A stretch of DNA of 64,000 nt from Podospora comata (taxonomy: Eukaryota > Ascomycota > Sordariomycetes > Sordariales > Podosporaceae), in assembly GCA_017354895.1 (NCBI GenBank), contig CP071497.1, forward strand, positions 2,108,001 through 2,172,000, given 5' to 3'. Each line of letters starts with the position of its first letter. The stretch's first letter is position 1. Shown here piece after piece: positions 34,501 to 44,758 of this stretch. The position numbers and the translations under genes were made by a program. Under the pieces are notes generated by a model, which was not told the origin of the DNA, made no database searches, and saw only the letters and a program-made list of their open reading frames with translations.

Positions 34501-34923
34501 GTTTGCAGCAACGCAACAACACCGTCGGTGCCCTCATTTGATCGCCCCAACCGATTGAAGGGCCGGGAAGAAGGCATCATCCGTTGGGCTGAGCTCTTGG
34601 AAAAGTTCCGGACGGTGCAAGAAAGGGCAAGGCGTCTACAAAGGCTGGGCGCAGACACGGATGATTCTCCGTTTGGAGTAGGAGATCTTAGGATAGGTGG
34701 GGGCGATGGAACCGGGGACATGAAGCCGGCGACAGGAAGAGAAGGCGGCGGTACAGGGCCTTCTCGGAATGCAGGAGGGGGCGGTAGGGACTCTCCGGCC
34801 GGCGGAACGAATAACGCGAACTCGGCACCGTCGAAACCGGAACCGCCGCCAAAGACCAGGACTGGACTGGGGAGACAGCTGGGGAGGTTTGGGGTGGCTG
34901 GGCGAGGCAAGCGGAACCCCTGA
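31542..34923 (+). CDS. vac14: VAC14, scaffold of the Fab1/PIKfyve-Fig4 complex
   Basis: Eight exons (31542-31609, 31793-31955, 32082-32249, 32319-33929, 33982-34100, 34152-34231, 34294-34453, 34509-34923) give 927 residues with consistent phases. Vac14 holds the PI3P 5-kinase Fab1 and the phosphatase Fig4 on the vacuole/endosome membrane and so controls PI(3,5)P2. The N-terminus begins [20 protein letters not shown] and is followed by HEAT repeats ([39 protein letters not shown]). The Fig4-binding C-terminal domain starts near residue 670 ([39 protein letters not shown]). A Gly/Pro-rich tail of ~90 residues ends the protein. Intron 1 starts with GTATG followed by 24 T. Intron 2 is 126 bp with no in-frame stop. 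Start 31542 is supported by the family-typical first residues. Confidence 0.95.
31615..31638 (+). repeat. T24 homopolymer directly after a 5' splice site
   Basis: Twenty-four consecutive T begin five bases into VAC14 intron 1 (donor GTATGT). U-rich sequence just downstream of a donor is the kind of site bound by TIA-1/Nam8-type proteins that stabilise U1. Length is probably variable between strains. Confidence 0.9.
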
Positions 34924-35299
34924 TCCGAATCTCTTGTTGCAAGTTGTTTGCCCCGCATCAACACCCAGCACTACCTGCCTGTCCTTTTGGAACCCGTTTT
35001 TGGTTGTCAATTTTGTTCTGAAGCGAGCAGGCGAGCGCGCGAGTTTGGTTGATGGCTTTGACTGCTTGGTGCTTGATTTACATGATTTTTTAGTTTTGGG
35101 GTTTATTGTTTTTTATTGCATAGCAAAGTTGGCCTCGTTTTGTTTACTTTATATCATGCATGCCTTGGTTTGGCTCTTTTTCTTTTGGTTTTTTTTTTTT
35201 GATCCCCTTCTATACTTGGTCCGTCCTGCCTTTTTGCTTGCTCAGTGCCACACAACAAAAGAAGACAAAAACATTCAGTGACCAAAGCTCAAGTGATGA
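34924..35299. other. VAC14 3' region
   Basis: 376 bp, strongly T-rich on the plus strand (T14 near 35197). A 41-codon hydrophobic frame at 35156 is a by-product of the T-richness. This is most likely the VAC14 3' UTR. Confidence 0.5.
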
Positions 35300-36271
35300 T
35301 ATCCTTCTAACAGGTACAATCTATCTCTAGACCATCAACCAACAACGCAAACAACCCAGTCCCAAGTGACCCAACCCGCCAGACCCCCATCATCACAGCA
35401 ACCGGATGCTAGTCAAGAAGAGCGCAGTCATCGTCGGACAACGACTGAACAGAAACACGATTACAAACGCTCGCAAAGCCAGACCCGAGCCCGTAGTCAG
35501 ACTCGTCAGCCGCCGAATCCGATACCTGTACAGCAAGCACGGCATCAGAGCCGGACGCGGGATTCGGTTGTTCAGAGCGGCGGAGGAGGGGGAGGAGGGA
35601 GTTCAAGCAGGAGCTTGAGCCTGACACGCCACCCGAGCTCGGTCAGGAGCCAGAGCCAAGGGGCTACGACGAGGAGTTACAACCAGCATAACCTCGGGAG
35701 GAAGGCGAGTCAGTTTTACAGTCAGGGGGTTGGGGAGGCGGGCGTGGGGATCAAGGAGGAAAAGGAGATGGAGGAGAGGGAAGAGGGGGAGAAGGAGGTT
35801 GAGGCTGGGGCGAGGAAGGGTAGTCTTGTGAGTGGTAATGGAGGAGAGGGGGGGGATGTTGGGAGGAAGAGCAGTCTTGCGAGTAGTACTAACGCTGGGA
35901 AGAGTGGTGAGGGGGTCAAGACGGATAATGGTGTTGATGGGGTTGTTGGGGAGGGCGGGAGGAGGACGGTGAGTACAGCTAGTTCCAGTGGGGGTAAGGA
36001 GAGGGGGAGTATCAGGTGGGCGGTGAAGGATAGTAATGGGAAGGAGATTGAAGGGGGTAGAAATGGGGTTAAAGAGGGGAAGAATGATGATGGGGGGAAG
36101 AATGTCAAGAGTGCTAATGGGATATCAGTTGGGAGTGTCAGGGGGAGGAATAGTGCCGAGGTGGTAAAGGATGTCACTGGAGATGGCAAAGCTGCCAAGA
36201 ATGGCACAGGGGCTGTTGCTGCGGAAGGGAAAAGCGGAGAAAAACCTGAGAATGGAAAGGGAGACACATGA
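35300..36271 (+). CDS. Low-complexity open frame without an ATG start; uncertain gene
   Basis: The frame is open for 324 codons from just after a TGA at 35297-35299 to TGA at 36269-36271, but the first in-frame ATG is at ~35768, inside a charged tract. The translation is hydrophilic: Gln/Ser/Arg-rich at first (RSQSQTRARSQTRQ), then Gly/Glu/Lys-rich with repeats of the type GRKSSLASS. No domain is recognised. The segment just upstream ends in TCTCTAG|ACC, a possible acceptor, so the start may lie in an unseen upstream exon; I could not find a convincing one. The opposite strand is also open for ~196 codons because of the purine-rich composition. It may be the 3' part of a gene, or non-coding. 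It converges on HAUS1, 133 bp away. Confidence 0.35.
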   Translation, partial: YPSNRYNLSLDHQPTTQTTQSQVTQPARPPSSQQPDASQEERSHRRTTTEQKHDYKRSQSQTRARSQTRQPPNPIPVQQARHQSRTRDSVVQSGGGGGGGSSSRSLSLTRHPSSVRSQSQGATTRSYNQHNLGRKASQFYSQGVGEAGVGIKEEKEMEEREEGEKEVEAGARKGSLVSGNGGEGGDVGRKSSLASSTNAGKSGEGVKTDNGVDGVVGEGGRRTVSTASSSGGKERGSIRWAVKDSNGKEIEGGRNGVKEGKNDDGGKNVKSANGISVGSVRGRNSAEVVKDVTGDGKAAKNGTGAVAAEGKSGEKPENGKGDT

Positions 36272-36404
36272 ATCTGAGAATCAATGAGGAATGACGGGAT
36301 CTTGGTGCACATAAGGGTCGTCGTCGCAGTGTCGAATAGTTATGAGACGTTGAAATAGAGTTGAATTTTGGCCGACAAAGGCATTCAATAATGCCAATCT
36401 CGTA

Positions 36405-37421
36405 TCACCTCCTCCCAATTGTTCCGCTCCTCCCCTTCTTTGGCGTCTCTCTTTCCACCAACCCCTCAAACACACTATTCCTCCTCTCCGTCACCCTCGT
36501 CAACTCAATCCTCAGATTCTCCAACTCTTCCCTCGCAGCGTCAATATCATGCGGCAATCCAGCAAACCCAGCCAGCTGGGCATCTAATTCCTTCTTCTGC
36601 TGCAACAACCCCAGATACGCCTGCTCTTGGGCGTGAATCTCCTGAATGCTTACACTCTGATCTCTATCAGCGGATGGATTGGGGGATGCATGTGCAGACA
36701 GTTCCTGAACACGGGCCGCAAGGGTCTTGATCCGGCGCTGAGCAGCCAGGTTTGACTTTGCGAGCGAGGGATGGGGGTGGTAGCCCTCGCTTTTCTTGGT
36801 GGCTGTGTTGCTGTTGTCGTCAAGGTTATCATTGTTATTTTCTTCTTCCGAATGTGACGACGATGGTCGAGGGCGGGCGTCGATTTCGGATGATAACTTT
36901 GAGAGCGCCTCTGACTCGGAGGAGATGTACGAAGTCAAGACGTCGATTCTGGCGAGGGTTTGTTCTAGCTCTGCCAGTTGAGATTGGAGGGACAAGAGCT
37001 CTGATGCTAGAGAGACTGGGTTGGGGGAGGGGGAGGAGTTGAGTTGGAGGGAGAGTTGGGCGAGGGAGGTTAGGGCTGTTGAGCCTTCACGGGTGAGTGA
37101 GTCCTCGAGAGAGGTGAGAATGGATTCACGGCTTGTGGTGAGGAGGTCGTCTTTGGGTTGGTGTTTTTGGAGTTGGGCGAGGGTCTCGGACTCGAAACGG
37201 AGAAGCAAAGCACGCTCCTCGTCTGCGGCTTCGTTGGCAGCAGCGAGGGCCAGGAGGGCTTTGAGAGTGTCGGCATTGCGCTCGAATGGGGGAGGGGGGC
37301 GGTTGGAGGGGAATTTGCGGGCGAGCCAGGTGTCGATGTATGACCAGTCTTTGGCTGCGGAGGCGGCTGCGCGGGCGACGGATGGTGAGAAGATGGCGGT
37401 GTTGTTCAGGAGGTGAGCCAT
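36405..37421 (-). CDS. HAUS1/AugA, augmin complex subunit 1
   Basis: A single exon with 338 residues from the ATG at 37421 (MAHLLNNTAIF); an upstream in-frame ATG at 37469 would add 16. The N-terminal block WSYIDTWLARKFPSNRPPPPFERNADTL-like matches the start of HAUS1, where a helix and an IPxxE/N loop precede long coiled coils. The remainder is coiled coil (ELLSLQSQLAELEQTLARI and QKKELDAQLAGF), with an acidic Asn/Asp-rich break at roughly residues 205-230. Augmin binds the side of existing microtubules and recruits the gamma-tubulin ring complex for branching nucleation; Aspergillus AugA is the fungal counterpart. Length agrees with the family (278 in human, longer in fungi). The gene is head-to-head with ApsB. 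The call relies on the N-terminal block and coiled-coil layout, and is good but not certain. Confidence 0.78.
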   Translation of the reverse strand: MAHLLNNTAIFSPSVARAAASAAKDWSYIDTWLARKFPSNRPPPPFERNADTLKALLALAAANEAADEERALLLRFESETLAQLQKHQPKDDLLTTSRESILTSLEDSLTREGSTALTSLAQLSLQLNSSPSPNPVSLASELLSLQSQLAELEQTLARIDVLTSYISSESEALSKLSSEIDARPRPSSSHSEEENNNDNLDDNSNTATKKSEGYHPHPSLAKSNLAAQRRIKTLAARVQELSAHASPNPSADRDQSVSIQEIHAQEQAYLGLLQQKKELDAQLAGFAGLPHDIDAAREELENLRIELTRVTERRNSVFEGLVERETPKKGRSGTIGRR

Positions 37422-38041
37422 TGTGTAAGTGAGTGTGAGATGAGGTGTGAGCGGGGAATGTGTGATCATTTGGTGTGTGTCAAACTTCTATGATGATTTT
37501 GATGGTTTCAGAAATATGCAGTCTTGAAAGTCATAGAACCAGACGATTCATGTATTTTAAACGTTTCATCTCATCCTTGTGGTGAGCTTGAAGGGTGTCG
37601 TTGATGGGAGCCAAGACACCGGCAGACGTTAGGTGGGCTTGGTGGGCTGGTGGGGCGTTTCTTGCCGGCTTTGACATACCCACTATCACGGGAAGCTTCT
37701 GATTGGCTAGTAACGGCTAAAGTAAACAAACTCCGGAGGTTCCTTGCAGGGGTGCTTCCCAACACGTCCAAAGATAATTCTGGACGCGACTTCCTCACAA
37801 GCCCATGCGCATGCCTTGCTCTTAATCGACAATTTCTCGAACTTCAGCCTGCTGCTGTCCCCCGCTCTCAGCATTTTGCCTTACTTTTTTTGTTCGTTGC
37901 GCAGCATTTACCACCCATGACGGCGACGGCCTGACAGCAGCATTTATTGTTGTTTTTGTGTGTTTTTTTGGCCATTTTATTCTCCACAGCAGCCCCGAGA
38001 CTTTGCGATCGATAATCCGTTTGATTTACCCCCCCATCACC
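37422..38041. promoter_or_regulatory. Divergent promoter shared by HAUS1/AugA and ApsB
   Basis: 620 bp between two start codons on opposite strands. It contains T-rich stretches near 37880-37980 close to the ApsB start. An in-frame ATG at 37958 would extend ApsB by 28 residues rich in Phe, His and Ile that do not fit the hydrophilic N-terminus of the family, so the ATG at 38042 (CACCATGGTG) is preferred. Confidence 0.55.
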
Positions 38042-41000
38042 ATGGTGCAGCCAGGCATTGGCGGTCTCGACACGCCACGAACCAACATTGGAGACGCGAC
38101 ATACCTTGGACGCCAGCCAGACTTTGACCTCTCCCAAGAACTGTCAGATTTCCAGTCACCATCCAAAGACGCGAATTTATTACAACAGCTCCGTAATGGC
38201 GGCCGACCGACCCTCAAGACCCCGCGCGGTGGTCGAGGTCCTCTGAGGGATCGACAAAACCTCCCCGGATTTGGAGGCAACGAGTTCACCCCCCTCCTCA
38301 AGTCTGCGACCCGAAACAGTGCCAAAAGGTATGGCGTTGGCAAGGAAAATGGGCCGGGCCGGGCCTCGACTTTCAACTTCCTCAACAGAATCGACGAAGA
38401 TATGACGCCTCTGCCCGCCGGCGAGACTAGCATGTACCTTGGCTCTCGGAACACGTCGTCGATCGAACACACGCCTCTCCCCGAAGTGGACAGTAGTAGT
38501 GTTGCATCCACTCCGCTGGTCATGAGGCGGCGCGACAACAGTGGCAAGGGCCCACTCGAAGACGGCAACCAGCTCTCGTTGCGTGAGCAAGAAAACGTGA
38601 TCGACAGGATAGAAAAGGAGAACTTTGGCCTCAAGCTCAAGATTCACTTTTTGGAGGAGGCGTTGCGCAAGGCCGGGCCGGGATTCAGCGAAGCCGCTCT
38701 CAAGGAGAACACGGAGCTCAAAGTCGACAAGGTCACCATGCAACGAGAGCTCCAACGGTACAAGAAACATCTTACTTCAGCCGAGAAGGACCTCGAGACA
38801 TACCGACAACAGATTGTCGAGGTACAAGAAAAAGCAAAAAAGAAGTACGCCACCGAGGATCAAGGTGCCGAGCTGGAGCGACTGAGGCAGGCGCTGGAAG
38901 ACAAGGAGACCGAGGTGGATAAACTTCAGAGGCGGATAGAGGAGGAACAAAAGGAGCAGGACAAGCTAGGGAATTTGCAGGACGAAATCACCGACCTTGA
39001 ACATGACCTTCGAAGAAAAGACGACGTCATTACACATCAGGAGGACGAGATTGAGGATCTGAAAGACAAGGTGACCGAGTTAGAGGAGAAGCTTAAGGAG
39101 ACACAACGGCGCATGCTGGAGATGGAGGAAAAGGCAAAAGACTCGGACCGTCTTCACGAGGCCAAGGACACCATCGAGGATCTAGAACACAACGTACGGC
39201 GGCTGGAACAGCAAGTCGATGATATGAAGGACAAACTTCAGGACGCAGTGGCCGAAAAAGAACGAGCCGAGAATGACCTGGAGGAGCTGCAAGAAGAGAT
39301 GGCAAACAAGTCTGTAGTAACCAAGGGTCTCTCTCGTCAAGTGGAAGAAAAGGTGTCGCGCCTGCAGGCTGAAGTTGACAAAGCTCGACAGGAGTGCGCC
39401 GTCGTGGCGGAGGAACGTGAGGTTCAGCAAAGGGAGATGGAGACCCTGCGGGCAAAGCTCAAGGAGGCTCGTGAGGAGCGCGATTCTGCTGAACGTCTTC
39501 GTCTAGCCATCGAGGGCCAGTTGAACGAGGAGCAGGGGTCACAACGAAAAGAGTTTGATGAGCTCCGGATGCAGCTCAAATCGGCACGACAGGAGCGAGA
39601 CGATGCCGAGCGAATCCGCCTATCTCTTGAGGCGAAGCTGGACCAGGCACAGGCCGACCTCAACATGCGCGCCGACGAAAAGAATCTCCTTCAGACCCGT
39701 CATGATGCCCTGACCAATGAATCTGTTTCTCTCCTAGGGGAAGTCCAAAGTCTCCAGAAAGCGGTGGAGGAGCTCGAGGAAAGTTTGGAACGGGAACAGC
39801 AGCATGCTCTTAACATGGAGCGCGATATCCAGAGCCAGTATAAGGACGAAATCGACCGCTTGAACGATGAGATCTCCGACCTCCAGGCCGAATGCCGCGA
39901 AAAGGATAACCTGTACGACAATGACAGCGAAAAATGGGAAACGGAGCGTCATCAACTCCAGGCAGAAAAACAGCGGGCCGAGGAGCGGGCTGCTGGTCTT
40001 CAGAAGACCATCGACAAGCTACAGGACACCGAGGGTGCTTTGTCGAGCAAAGAGTCAAAGCTTCAAGAAGCTCTACAAAGCGAGACAGAACGCCACAAGA
40101 AAGATGAGCTGCTTTTGAAGGTGCAGATTGAACAGCTCCGCTCAGACCTCAATGCCAGACAGTCCATGCTGGAGGAGCTTCGCCACGAACTATCTGTTGT
40201 CAAGGATGAGCTCCGGCAATCTCAGTTGGATTGCCAAGCGCAGCAGGAAAAGATAGAAGCACTCGAGGATGAGGTTGAAGTTTTACAGGCCACCATCGAT
40301 GAAGAGTCGGAGAGGGCACGCGTCGAACTGGAACAACACCAAGATGAATGTGATCAACTAAGGCACGAGATCAACTTGCTCCAGATAAAGGCCGATTCCG
40401 CTCAGGCATCTTCCGCCGCGACCCGAGAGTCTACAAACCAGACAAATGACAATGTGGCACGCCTCAAGTTCCAGCTTGCCGATGCTACGGAGAAGGTATC
40501 CCAGCTCACAAAGGAGCGGAGGACCCTTCAGGAGCGTTCTACAACTCTGGACGCCGAGCTCCGATCTGTCCGGGCGGCTCTTGAGGAGACGAGAGCGGAG
40601 CGTGATGAATTGGAGGCCCAAATCAACGGTCTCAAAGGGCAACATGGTGCAGACACTTTCAAGATCGACCAAGAGAGACTGGACCTCCGTGTCACCAGGA
40701 CAAAGTTGGAAGCCGAATTACGCCGCTTGAAAGAGGAAAACAAGGCCTTGGCAGAGCGGAAGCAAGAGGTGGAAAGATCTTTGGAAAGTGAGATTGAGAA
40801 GGCTGCAGCTGAGGAGGATCGCCTTGGAGATGAGATCCGCCAACTGCAGGCCAAGCTACGTCAGTCTACAGACAGCCAGGAGCTTGCCAGCCTTCGCCGA
40901 ACCATCCGTGAGATGGAGCGCCGTGTACAAGACTACGAAACCCAGCTTGCCGCTCCACAGTTGCCAGCTCAGGGACTTGATGGTAACAGTGAACTCTCGT

Positions 41001-42438
41001 TCCTCCAAAAAGAGCTCTCGGCAGCAAGGAAGAAGGAAATTGAGCAGCTCAAGTCGGAGGCCTCGCAAAAGGACACCATCAAGTCACTCAAGCGGCAAAT
41101 CTCTGAACTAGAACGGAAGGCTCATGAAGCAGAGATCAAAAGGTTTGCCTCTTCGCCATCTTCACAGGGCGGTTCCGCCCAGAAGAGTGAGATATCAGAA
41201 CTCCGTCACCAACTCTCCACGGCCGCTCAGTCAGTACACGATCTCAAGAAAGCTCTGCGAGAAGCCGAACGCAAGGCCGAGGCCTCTGCTCGTGAGCTAG
41301 AGACCCAGCTTGAAGAGATCGAAGACGAGAAACTTCTCCTTGAGCAAGCGCTTGATGACGCCCAACTCGCCGCGGAAGAGTCGGCTGCTGCCCATGAAGA
41401 AGCCCTCAAGAAGCACAAGGCCAAGATGGAGAGATACAAGAGTGAACGTGATCAACTGGCCGCTGCCATTCGTGAGCAGCAGCACTTGAACGGCAATGAC
41501 ACCAACCACAGCGAAATGTCTCTCGAGGAGCGCCGTGACTTGCACAAGATGCTCCGCGAGTCTCAGCTCACTGCCGACAAGCTTGATCGCGAATTGCGCG
41601 AGCACCGTGAGGCGTTGGATGAGCTTATGGATGTTGAGATCTCACTGCGGAAGAAGCTAGAACGGGCAAGGAATGAGAGGGCGGCCTACAGAACCAGCGC
41701 CGAGAAGCTCCAGAAGGATTTCAAGAAGCTCCAGGCGGAAAAGGACAAGGCTGTGGCGGAAGCAATGGCGGCTACCGAGGAGCGTGCTCTGGTTCGCGTT
41801 ACTAAGGGTAGTGTGGACACTGACGCGATCATCAGAGCCGCCGAAGCTGCGGAGAGGAGGCATGAGAAGGAAATCAGGGGCATGGTCATGCAGATGGAGT
41901 GGCTCAAAGCCTGCTGGGACCGGGAGGCCAAGCTGAGGAAGGATGCGGCGTTTGCAAAGAAGTATCTGCTCCTGGAGGTGCAGATCAGGGATGCTTGGTA
42001 CGTTTCCCCTCTGTTTGCTTTCTCACTGACGAATAATGCTAACAGCAAAACAGCAACAAGGCTGACTTGGCGATCATCAACCGGATACGGGCTGAGCTTA
42101 ACCCTTCGAATCGTAATGCTCTTTCCCAGCTGAGCTCTGTTAGACGGTCGTCAGGCCAATCACACCTGCCAAACGGTGACAGCAATGCCATGGTTATTTA
42201 CAAGCAACCAAAACCACCAGCAACAAGGCTGAAACGGGCTCTCACCGCTGTCAGATTCATAGTGCGGATGCAGATGGGTGCCAAGGATTGGCAGAAGCAT
42301 GAGAAGGTCCGACAGAGGCTGGCAGACTGTGTCGAGGAGATGCAGAGAGAAGAGAGGATAAGGAAGATGAGGGATCAATGGAGGAAGCAGGTCAAGAAGA
42401 CTACGAGTAGCCCGGCTGGTAAGGCTGTGCTGGGGTAG
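38042..42438 (+). CDS. apsB: ApsB/Mto1-type gamma-tubulin complex tether (CM1 domain)
   Basis: Two exons (38042-41997, 42054-42438) give 1446 residues. Proteins of this family place gamma-tubulin complexes at septal and spindle-pole microtubule-organising centres; Aspergillus ApsB mutants mis-position nuclei. Near residue 177 lies the centrosomin motif 1 (LSLREQENVIDRIEKENFGL then KLKIHFLEEALRKAGP), which binds the gamma-tubulin complex. Almost all of residues 230-1300 is coiled coil, broken around residues 770-830 and 970-1050. The last exon restores RDACNKADLAIINRIRAEL and a basic C-terminus with VRFIVRMQMGAKDWQKHEK, typical of the fungal MTOC-targeting end. The 56 bp intron is confirmed by frame: reading through it gives an immediate loss of the conserved C-terminus. 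Start 38042 has a Kozak-like CACCATGG. Confidence 0.93.
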
Positions 42439-43017
42439 ACTGCAGTTTTACTGTTTGGCTGTGAAGGGCAGGGTGGGGGGTTAAAAGTCATTATGGTTAT
42501 TTTATGTTTGGTTTTGCGGTGGCCTTGATGGAGCAAACGGATGGAATTCTTTTATACTTTCTTATACATCATCGATGGAGTACTGGATGGTTACTCTTCT
42601 ACGGTTTCACAGGCTTGCACAAGATTATTGGCTGGGTCTATGGCTGGGATGGGAAGAGATTGCATCAGTGACTGGTTTAGATACCTCGGCTTGATATTTA
42701 CTGTGTGGGCGGGTCACTTTTATGGGAGTTTACTTTGTATCATGAATTCAATGCTTTCTACATTCTCACACTCCAATATTGTTGTGTGTAAGACTGTCGA
42801 GAGTTGGAAAGGGGTTGGTCCTCGTCGGCCTTGCATGTGCACGGACCATATCACTTAAACCTTCCCTAACCCTCTCCAAAACCTTTCTTCACTCACTCTC
42901 AACTCATTTCCAAACTTTACATCCTCTCACCCATCGACTACATCAAACTGAAAGGATATATTCGAAATCCGGCTTTTTAAAATCTCTTAAATCGCAGAAA
43001 AGAATCTTCAAGCCAAA
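42439..43017. promoter_or_regulatory. ApsB 3' region and RSA3 promoter with telobox-like motif
   Basis: 579 bp between two genes on the plus strand. At 42864-42873, ~145 bp upstream of RSA3, lies CCCTAACCCT, two overlapping copies of the telomere-type motif bound by Tbf1-like proteins. Such sites occur in promoters of ribosome-related genes in several yeasts. The rest is AC-rich leader sequence. Confidence 0.5.
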
Positions 43018-43275
43018 ATGTCTTCTTCACCAGAACCCCAGCAGCAGCAAAAATCCCAAAAGCAAATCGACGCAGAGTTCACATCCTACTACCTCCAGCG
43101 CGCGACTCAAGAATTCGGGGAGGCCCTCGACGCGGTCCGCTCAGCCGATGACTTCAAGCCTGACTCTTCGATCGCCGTGTTGATCAGCGCGCTGCAGCAG
43201 GGGACTGTGATGTTTAGTGAGGAGGACAAGAGGGCTGTTATCTGCTCGGAGGGCGCGGCGAGGTCGTCGAAGTAG
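43018..43275 (+). CDS. rsa3: RSA3, ribosome assembly protein 3
   Basis: A single-exon frame of 85 residues. After a Gln-rich N-terminus comes IDAEFTSYYLQRATQEFGE, then DAVRSADDFKPDSSIAVLI and SALQQGTVMFSEEDKRAVI. This is the compact helical C-terminal domain that defines the Rsa3 family (FYLQR.T.E....LD.VR.A.DF...S...L..ALQQG...F). Rsa3 is a small nucleolar factor in early pre-60S particles, linked to the helicase Dbp6. The yeast protein is longer at the N-terminus; here only the core domain and a short low-complexity lead are present. The start is the first ATG, in an AAAATG context. A telobox-like motif in its promoter fits a ribosome-biogenesis role. Confidence 0.88.
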   Translation: MSSSPEPQQQQKSQKQIDAEFTSYYLQRATQEFGEALDAVRSADDFKPDSSIAVLISALQQGTVMFSEEDKRAVICSEGAARSSK

Positions 43276-44758
43276 ACTTTTCAGCACATGGAAAATGGAA
43301 TTTGGATGGTCTTAATCTACTATATGGGAGGAAATGAGGAACGGTGTGGTGGATACAGCGGTCCGGAGGAGAGAGGGCGGGTTTCTGAGTTTACACGGGG
43401 TTTAGTCGGGGGAAGCTACGTAGATGACGATGGGCTCTAAAACGGCACATATGTCATTCGATTTGGTGAGCTACCTAAGAAATGGCTTGCTTCCTAAAAA
43501 AAGGCTTGGGGGGAAGAGAGGACGGGATAGACGATTCAGTAAAAAGATACCCAGCAGTTTACACACCCATCATGCACACGGTGATGATAACAAACACTTT
43601 ACTAGACAAATTTTGTCATATCAACATCGATCTCCATGCACAACATCCCATAACAACTGCCTGCCGCAGAGCATGTGCATATGCGCCCTCGGAAGAAAAC
43701 ACCTGCAGTGCCATACGTACTCCTAGAAATGCACACACATAGGCAAGTAACCGACCCGCCAGTTTCGTCCACGAGACAAGGCGTCCGGGACCCGGGTCGG
43801 CAGTTACATCTGGGTAGGTACCTTTACCAGGTAGATCAACTTCTTCAGGCAAAGCAGCCGCTCTCCGTTAAAGTGCCTCCATCTCACCATAAAATACAAG
43901 AACCTGCAAGCTGGTCACAACAATGAAATAACCCAACCCTTGACCGATACTCAAAAACAGAACGCATACTAAGTTAAACAGCCCCAACAACCAGACACCA
44001 CGCATCATGGATAGTCACATACACACACAACCCAGCACAACACAAGACCTGAAACAAAAACATAGCACCTAACCTCAAGCAAGTACAACCCAATCCATTG
44101 TATTCTTTTCGAACTCCACCAATATATTATAAAAAACAGAATCTGCAAAAGCGCGCAATGTAGTATGTAATGCACCAAAGGGGTATATGTATGTGTTCTC
44201 TCCCAATCAATCAAAACTCGCCCACCAAAAACGCAGCACACACCAAAAGCAGTTGATAAAGTGAATTTCCATTTACCCCTTCCTCCCCCCCCTTTCCATC
44301 AAAGTAGGTAACCGAGGACAACGGCCAATCTCTTTCCTCAAGTCCCTCCCAACAGGTGAATGAAAATACAAAAGTTAGGCTTCCCATTCACTCCCCAAAA
44401 TCAAGCCCCATAGGTCGAAAACGATAACAATTAAACAAAATAAAAAGTGATAGGTATCCTTTATAACCCATGTGATATGTCATGGGTGTGGTGGCTCTGT
44501 GCGTGCGTGCGTGTGTGTGTGTGTGTGTGCGCGTAATGAAAAAAAAAAAAAACAAGACCAGACAAAAAAAAAGTCTATTTTCCAAGCCCGCCACCTCATA
44601 TGTAACACCCATTAGATTAGTATCCCCGTTTCTTGTTCCTTGTCCCGCGTTTCGCACGATAAGTAAAATCGTGGGTGACGTAGGTTAAAAAAGAAGGAAA
44701 AAGTGTCAGGTCAAGGAAGCACAAAAGAATCTCGGCTGCTGCTCATGTTGTCGAGGGA
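43276..44758. other. Convergent 3' region of RSA3 and metallopeptidase gene
   Basis: 1.48 kb with no recognisable gene, only short overlapping frames under ~100 codons. It is AC-rich on the plus strand over 43900-44400 and carries a GT/GC microsatellite and A-runs near 44500-44570. Long 3' UTRs are the simplest content. Confidence 0.45.
44499..44534. repeat. (GTGC)n/(GT)n microsatellite
   Basis: A short GTGC run passes into about nine GT units and ends GCGCGT, followed by a run of 14 A. It lies in the 3' region between two converging genes. Confidence 0.9.

Noticed and set aside
34769-35281. Hydrophobic frame after the VAC14 stop resembling membrane segments
   Set aside because: T-rich 3' UTR sequence gives Phe/Leu runs; it overlaps VAC14 coding sequence in another frame.
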